Assembly: GCA_017506865.1 (NCBI GenBank)
Contig: JAFCMP010000246.1
Location: 248,001 to 312,000 of the forward strand
Length of the DNA stretch: 64,000 nucleotides
Source of the DNA: Tribonema minus
Lineage: Eukaryota; Sar; Xanthophyceae; Tribonematales; Tribonemataceae
Direction of reading: 5' to 3'
This document shows positions 58,601 to 64,000 of this stretch, one piece after another; the stretch's first letter is position 1, and every line of letters starts with the position of its first letter. A program made the translations under genes and the position numbers. The notes beneath the pieces are model-generated. The model saw nothing but the letters and a program-made list of their open reading frames with translations. It made no database searches and was not told the origin of the DNA.

Positions 58601-61600
58601 GTAGTATGTACAGGGTAGGGGGCAACACGCCTGGCACACGTCACGAAGACTGCAGATGTTGAGCGCGCCCTCAATCAAATTCTGCGATAACCCTCGGCAA
58701 TGGTAGGGCTGTTGAATGCTTCTGGAGGGTTAGGTCCCTCAAACCCTGACAGTAACCCTGAGAAGATGGACTCCCCAGTTGGGCGAATCAACTCACTCCC
58801 TACTGGTGGTGCATCAATTGCTTGCGGTCACTCAACGAACCCGGTGTGCATACCCCCCCCTTGCAATACGCGTACAGCTTTTGGCAAAGGGCGCGGGGCA
58901 GAAGCGTAATGGCCCCCCCTCTGATGGCCCCGCTGCCAAGCGCCAGAACGGCAACGGCGCAGACGCGGCGGATGCCTCCGGCGCCAAGACAAATGGCGTG
59001 CCCAACGGTGAGTGACTCTTTGACTCTAGACTCTGACTCCGCATCATGACAAGACGACAGGCAGAAATTGTGTCACACGCCAAGACACAATTGGCGTGCC
59101 GAATGTGAGTGACTTCTTGACTCTAGGCTCGGACTTCGCATCATGACAAGACAACGCACAGAAATTGGGGCAGACGCCAGGACAAATGGCGTGCTCAACA
59201 GCGAGCGACTTCGTGACCCTAGGCTCTGAGTCTACGTAATGACAGGACGACACACTTGAGCTGTGGTGGAGGTCGTCCGCTCCTCGCGCTGTGTGATGCT
59301 GAGCGCTGCCCTAACCCTAACCCTAAGCACTGGATGAATCTAACTCTGGCTGGTTGTTTGTGCTTGCGCTGGCAATGGCGCAGCCGCCTATCCCTACGTT
59401 TGACCCTTAACCCGCACCCTAACCGCAGGTTAACCCAAACCCATTCTGTACCGTCACCCAAACCCTCAACGCCAACCCTACTTTTCCCTGCTACATAGGT
59501 GAAGTTCTCAAACTGCGGGTGACGCTGCAGAGCTTGACTGTTTTGCCGGCAGTTGATTCTTGCTGCTGAGCAGTGAGCCTGTCTTTTGTGGCAGCAGTGT
59601 ATGTATGTATCTGTCGCTGCTGAGCACTGCATCCCGGCACCTGATGCATGTGTTTAGCGGGTGGTGTGAACACCGCACCTTAGGGTTAGGGTTAGGGTTA
59701 GCACACATCAAATGGCTGGCCAGACAAAGTGAGTGACCGGCAATTGCAAAACTAGGAGGTGGCAGTCGGCGCATGGGCACTTGCGAACGTCACTGCTGCT
59801 TTGCGCTTGAGCACTCATCAAGCAATAAGGCAAGCAGCTTAGGGTTAGGGTTACTTAGGTTTAGTGCGGCTCGCGTGATAGCCGCCGTGCGTGCAATCGC
59901 GTTGCTGCCCTGCCGCCGGCATTCATCAGTCCCCTGTCACCCTTCCGCAGCAGCAGTTGCAGCAGTTACCTCTGCCCTCTCCCATCCATGCCACACTCGG
60001 CGAGCGCTGAGCGCGTCTCGCTCACACCATGCGTCATGCGGCGAAACGGCACTGCAGTAGAACGAAAAGCGTGAATTGTCACACCTTATGTACCGTGACT
60101 GATGAACATCGTGCACTGCCACTGCAGGTAAGATCGAGGGGGGCGAACCACCCAAAGACTACGGTCCTTCAGCAGCAGTGGTTCTGGCGTTTGGCGCAGC
60201 TGCTCAGCATCGGTCAACTGCACTCGGCAAGTGTTGACTGTGTCTCATGTCGCGCGTCGCTTTGCCACACCATGCCGTTGCAGGCAAGAGCGATGGCGGC
60301 GACTGGCGGCGCAGCACAGCGGCCGCGGAGGCGCGCGTGCGCGCGTTCCTCGAGGCGCTGAGCGATGTGTGGGAGGCCACGCGCAAGCAGGTGACTCTCC
60401 CTCAAGATGCGCTGCAGATTATTGTATGTAGGTCGTGGTGGTGCCAAGGCAATGTTCACCACGGGTGGGGTGCAGCGGCGACGGTGGACGGCGTGTGTGC
60501 GTGGCCTGTGTGCGCACGTTTCTCGAGGCGCAGAGGGATGTTTGCGGGACCTCTGGCGTCGACTGATGCATGTTCGGTCCGCGACGTTGCCCGCGCGTGC
60601 GTGCATGCAAAGGTCGAGAAGCAGCAGACGCACGCCGTCACTTGTCACGAGGTACACGTAACTCCTGGCACAGTTGCAAGCTCGAGAGCAGTCGCCTGCG
60701 CCGTTCCGTGCCCCGAGCGAGAATCGTTCAACAGCCCCTGTGCGTCCGTGTGTGCGCATCGCCGGTGGCGGTATGCGTGGCGTTGGCTCATGCGTGCGCG
60801 GATCGCAACGCTGTTCGCGCCCTCGTGCAGGTCAATAAGTACACACTTCCAAGTATACATCATCTGTGTGAGCGCAATATGTATTGACGGCATGACATAC
60901 GGCGTTAACTCATCCATCATCGGTCTGCGACGCTGCCGGCGCGTGCGCGCGCCTGCGCAGGTGGAGAAGAAGCAGACGCGCACCGTTGAGGAGCGCGATG
61001 CCGAGATCGCCGACGAGGAGGCGGGGACGCTGCCCGAGGTCGGGGATGGTGAGCGCTGCTGCCCCTGTTACATGATACATGAACGAATGAATGGATGAAT
61101 TGCGTCATATATGTGATATAGAAGGAAGAAGCATCATGCTTGAAAGCACCATGTTATTTTATGTATCGAGGTTGAAGATGGTGAGCGCTGCTGCCCATGA
61201 TTTTAACACATAGACCTGAATGCATGAATGAATTGACATCGCAGTTTAAGTACATGATGAGAAAAATGAGCGTCATCCTTGAAAGTATTGTACTTGAAAA
61301 TCTCACGTTCTGATATGTGTTGAGGTCGGAGATGGTGAGCGCTGAGCGCTGCTGCAATACATAATTCATGAATGATGACTGAATGGCATTGTATCTTGCA
61401 CAAGTAGGAGAAAGAAGCATGAAAGTATCATGTTATGATACATAGTGAGAGGACGGAATTGGTGAGCGCTGCAGCCCCTGCTTGTGATGCATGATTTATG
61501 AATGAACGACAGTGCATCATACATGATCAAAAGAGACAAGCATCATAGTTGACGTATCACGTTATGATGTGTATGGTTGGTAGACATTGTATGTTATGAA

Positions 61601-63024
61601 CCTCAAAGGTTTATGCGAGTCATGATGTGTACTCACGGTACATATTGAGTGCTGCTGCACGCCGCCGCCAGGGCTGCCTGCTGCTGCCTCCACGCCGCAG
61701 CGCGAGCTCACCGCGCTAGTGTCTTCTCTCGTTCCTTCTCGCTTGTCTGTCCTAACCTGATCGGCGCTCGTTCATTGTGTCGTCAGCATCGTGAAGCGCT
61801 TGTCACTGTGTGCGGTGCGCCCGTCTCTCCTTTCGCCGCCGCTGCTGTCATGTGCGCGTTCACCCGTGCCGTGCTGCCACGCCGGCGCGAGGTGTGGTGC
61901 CGCCGACGCGCTGCAGCGCGCCCTTACCCTAGTTGTCATCCCAACCCCAACCCTAAACCCAAACATACTTGCTTCTTGCTCATCCGCCCACTCTGATCGG
62001 CGGTCGTCTGTCACCTTTTGTCTTGCAGCGCCCTGTCTTCTGGCTCGTCCGCGCTGCATGCCACTGTCATTCTTCCGTTCGCCACCTTCATGTATACTTC
62101 AGGTTAGGAAGTATGTTATATATACGCGTACTTTGTGACGTGCTCATATGTATGTGTGTCCGTCACTGCAGCCGACGAGGAGGACAGCGACGACGACGGC
62201 CCCATCTACAACCCCCTCAACCTCCCCCTGGGCTGGGACGGCAAGCCTATCCCCTTCTGGCTCTACAAGTTGCACGGCCTCGGGGTGGAGTACAAGTGCG
62301 AGATCTGCGGGGACTTCAGCTACTGGGGGCGGCGCGCGTTCGACAGGCACTTCCAGGTGATGATTCGAAGTTGGAGGAAAGTCAACTTCAACATCAACTT
62401 CAACATCACTGTGAGGTGTCAAATGTGGCTTCGCGGTAGGCTGGCCGCGTCCGATGAAATCTGCTCTGACTGCGTGCAATGCTGGGCGCCACATGTGTAG
62501 CGAGATCGGCAGCAGCGCGCGTGTGACAGGCACTTGCAGGTGATGATGACAGAATTGTCAAGACCAGCTTTAACAGCATGGTGTTGTTGACACACTGTTC
62601 AAGAAGGCCACGGCGCCTAAAATGTAGACTGTGTGCTTTGATCGCCCGCATGCTTGATGTCAACTGCCTTCTAGGGACCCCCTGCAACTGGAATGGTGTA
62701 CTTTTGAGTATGAGCACTGCTGTACTTTGAAGTATGAGCAGTGTGTGCGGAGCCTTCAGCTGCTGGGAGTGACATGCTATGCTGACTCTATGTAGCCCTA
62801 ACCCTAGTCTCAAACCCCTTGACTCAGATGCCCAACAGCAGATCCATCCCAGACTCGCTGATCCCTCATCGGGAAATGGAATGAGTGGCTTGTGTGTCTG
62901 ACCGAATGTCCGCGCCCTTCCCTTGTGCGTGCGCTCTGCACTGCAGGAGTTCCGGCACGCGCACGGCATGCGGTGCCTCGGTATTCCCAACACCAAGCAC
63001 TTCCATGACATCACTCTCATCCAG
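52642..63024 (+). CDS. SF3A3: splicing factor 3A subunit 3 (SF3a60/Prp9), 3' end incomplete
   Basis: Subunit of the U2 snRNP SF3a complex, needed for branch-site recognition. Exons: 52642-52851, 54582-54716, 55165-55416, 56255-56458, 57386-57478, 58878-59007, 60284-60390, 60961-61048, 62172-62356, 62947-63024 (494 residues, phases consistent). The start [18 protein letters not shown] aligns with the family N-terminus. Then [55 protein letters not shown], the SAP-like [20 protein letters not shown], and the hallmark [19 protein letters not shown]. The matrin-type zinc finger [18 protein letters not shown] continues into [19 protein letters not shown] in exon 10. The family has about 40 more residues; a candidate exon starts at 63811 (DAEIPLVYMRVKDK) but is weak, so the gene probably ends beyond the window. 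Most introns hold exon echoes. Confidence 0.93.
54470..54500 (+). repeat. decayed echo of SF3A3 exon 2 start
   Basis: GCGTGCAG followed by TGGCGGCGACGGCGCGC resembles the exon 2 acceptor and head (GTGGCGGCCATGCGC) about 110 bases downstream. Confidence 0.6.
56515..56775 (+). repeat. three echoes of SF3A3 exon 4 end
   Basis: The exon 4 tail ([10 protein letters not shown]) and following GTCAGTGCTCRTGGCGTGG recur at about 56522, 56617 and 56726. The second and third keep most of [10 protein letters not shown], the third with Leu-Lys-Glu-Val-Leu-Glu. Spacing is about 95-110 bases. Confidence 0.9.
56820..56850 (+). repeat. short TTAGGG run with poly-G
   Basis: GGGTTAGGGTTAGG followed by a G run in SF3A3 intron 4; another interstitial telomere-like site. 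Confidence 0.8.
56955..57245 (+). repeat. two upstream echoes of SF3A3 exon 5 start
   Basis: TTGACACGCCGCAGGCGCC at about 56950-56985 and TTGACATGCCGCAGGCGCGC at about 57205-57245 copy the acceptor and head of exon 5 (ALGLKCGG). The second still reads [10 protein letters not shown]. Confidence 0.85.
57545..57725 (+). repeat. two echoes of SF3A3 exon 5 end
   Basis: The exon 5 tail ([11 protein letters not shown]) and GT donor recur at about 57553-57595 ([10 protein letters not shown] when read in a shifted frame; base identity is clear) and 57685-57720. Spacing is about 115-125 bases. Confidence 0.9.
58208..58340 (+). repeat. inverted repeat, left arm
   Basis: About 130 bases in SF3A3 intron 5 that are the reverse complement of 58733-58862. 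The most conserved part contains GATTCGCCCAACTGGGGAGT. Arms are separated by about 390 bases. A C/G run (58208-58221) marks the outer end. Confidence 0.9.
58733..58862 (-). repeat. inverted repeat, right arm
   Basis: Reverse-complement partner of 58208-58340. It contains ACTCCCCAGTTGGGCGAATC and ends in a C run only about 15 bases before the exon 6 acceptor. A transcript could fold into a long hairpin close to the 3' splice site. Confidence 0.9.
60440..60645 (+). repeat. echoes of SF3A3 exon 7 and of exon 8 start
   Basis: About 60468-60550 is a decayed copy of the exon 7 middle ([13 protein letters not shown]: here [13 protein letters not shown] by frame shift; base similarity clear). About 60565-60640 copies the exon 8 acceptor region and head (VEKKQTRTV, here VEKQQTHAV). 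Both lie in intron 7. Confidence 0.85.
61165..61490 (+). repeat. three echoes of SF3A3 exon 8 end
   Basis: The exon 8 end and donor (GATG/GTGAGCGCTGCTGCCC) recur at about 61182, 61330 and 61455. Each is followed by an ATGATACATGA-like and GAATGAATGG-like segment, with a period of about 125-145 bases. Confidence 0.9.
62490..62550 (+). repeat. echo of SF3A3 exon 9 end
   Basis: GTGTGACAGGCACTTGCAG followed by GTGATGATG copies the exon 9 end (FDRHFQ) and donor about 180 bases after the real junction at 62356. Confidence 0.85.
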
Positions 63025-63072
63025 GTCAGTGTTGAACGTAATTCGCCGATGTTCAAACTTGAAATGCTGTGC

Positions 63073-63130
63073 TGCTGCATTCCCAACACCAAGCACTTCC
63101 ACGATCTCACTCTCATCGAGGTCAGTGTGC
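63073..63130 (+). repeat. echo of SF3A3 exon 10 end
   Basis: [14 protein letters not shown] plus the GTCAGTG donor, about 100 bases after the real end [14 protein letters not shown]. The copy ends in Glu where the real exon has Gln. Confidence 0.92.
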
Positions 63131-63734
63131 TTTACATTTCGTAAAGTTACTTGACGCTTGAGGCACGAAAAAGCCCAGGTGACTGGAATATGTGATGCTG
63201 GAATAGTGCCGATGCTTTGCCAGGACGATGCAGCGCAAAGGCCACAACAGCCCCTATTATCAGATCCGTATAGCGCCCCTTGCCCACGGCAGCCTTGTCC
63301 GCCCTCCCCCCATGTATCCACACATGCGCAATTCGTCATCCTTCCATTGCGTGCGTGCCGCGTGCGATTTGCGTCAGCGAGCAGCTGCGCAGGTGCAGCA
63401 CGGCTCAGTGGCGCACATGGCAGTCGCACACAGCAGCACGCGGCATAGTGCATGGCGTTCAGGCCAGGATTGGTGCACCACACCTGTATGCGATGCTGGG
63501 CATCACTTGAAGTTTGCTTCAGAGAACTTGTTGAAGTTCATGAACCCTACGCAGTTGTTGTGTCAGCGCGAGATGCAGCGCACGACTTGCACAACTGGAA
63601 GGTCCACCGTGATGTGTGTGCGCATCGCTTGCGGCGTCAACACACATGGACGCAATGACAGCGCACGCCCTTCATGACGCCCGGTTTCAGGGCCCCCCTC
63701 AGCCCCCTCGTGTGAAATGGTTCATGCAACGTCC

Positions 63735-64000
63735 CGCTATTCTACATGCGTGTCAAGGATAAAACCCACAACTGCTGTCAAGCGGTGCTGAATTCGTCGT
63801 TCCACACAGGTAATCGTGGACGCCGAGATCCCGCTCGTCTACATGCGCGTCAAGGACAAAGCTCACAACATGCACGCAGTCATGAAGACATCCTGCCCGA
63901 AGCTGATGACGCAACGGACAACGCGGGCGGTTGTCGCACAGTGTGGTGCCGCGCCAGTTGACGCACGCCGTCTCGCAATTGGCGATCAGTTGGGCGCATT
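63735..64000 (+). other. candidate last SF3A3 exon (63811 onward) and its upstream echo
   Basis: A CACACAG acceptor at 63804-63810 is followed by an open frame to the window end, starting VIVDAEIPLVYMRVKDK. This loosely matches the family segment after the zinc finger (DAVSLWAKLK-like). An echo of the YMRVKDKAHN part lies at about 63742-63775, which argues that this is an exon, since echoes elsewhere copy exon ends. The later translation does not show the expected acidic and NKKTYEDL-like C-terminus. Confidence 0.35.

Noticed and set aside
60247-61098. 283-codon frame treated as a separate gene
   Set aside because: It is SF3A3 exons 7 and 8 plus the open intron between them, not an independent gene; kept instead as an intron-retention observation.
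63452-63658. possible MYND zinc finger (HNWKVHRDVC ending, CMRC start)
   Set aside because: The middle cysteine pairs of the finger are missing and no exon borders fit; similarity is limited to the last ten residues.

Overview
This window is nuclear DNA from a GC-rich, intron-dense eukaryotic alga. Two proteins (14726-27729 and 47098-50952) begin with a hydrophobic signal peptide followed by an ASAFAP-like motif (ASGFAP, ASTLAP). That is the targeting signature of a plastid acquired from a red alga, as in stramenopiles, haptophytes and cryptophytes. GC-AG introns are common (6 of 54 modelled introns), TTAGGG-type telomere-like runs are scattered through introns, and poly-C tracts often precede 3' splice sites. 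I lean towards a haptophyte or pelagophyte-like alga, but the lineage is inference.

Layout, left to right. 883-6711 (-): class I SAM-dependent methyltransferase (N-terminal helical domain, CGSG and NPPY motifs). 7010-9002 (-): short TTLL12-like protein without the ligase domain. 9245-11462 (+): secreted or Golgi-type sulfotransferase. 12819-13787 (+): intronless ankyrin-repeat protein. 14726-27729 (+): plastid-targeted DUF21/CBS/CorC-type ion transporter with 13 exons. 29899-36847 (-): DCN1-like cullin-neddylation factor carrying an N-terminal SAP domain. 37330-46859 (+): RBBP5/Swd1, a WD40 subunit of the COMPASS H3K4 methyltransferase. 47098-50952 (+): plastid triose-phosphate-transporter-family protein. 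52642 to at least 63024 (+): splicing factor SF3A subunit 3 (Prp9-like), probably running past the right edge. I built the gene models by eye from protein-family similarity; for nearly every junction the splice sites and reading phase agree. The genes are functionally unrelated and are not an operon. Two gene pairs are divergent over short shared promoter regions (9003-9244 and 36848-37329).

The most striking property is structural. Many introns contain partial, decayed copies of the neighbouring exon end together with its splice site. These 'exon echoes' are usually spaced about 110-205 bp apart, and in RBBP5 one exon start occurs seven times. They explain much of the intron length and hint that introns here grow, or are born, by local tandem duplication of exon-intron junctions. 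Other repeats are a dispersed sequence of about 60 bp (five copies), (TTCAAC)-type hexamer runs, CCCTAA arrays and one inverted repeat. I saw no tRNA, rRNA, CRISPR array, or recognisable transposon or viral element.
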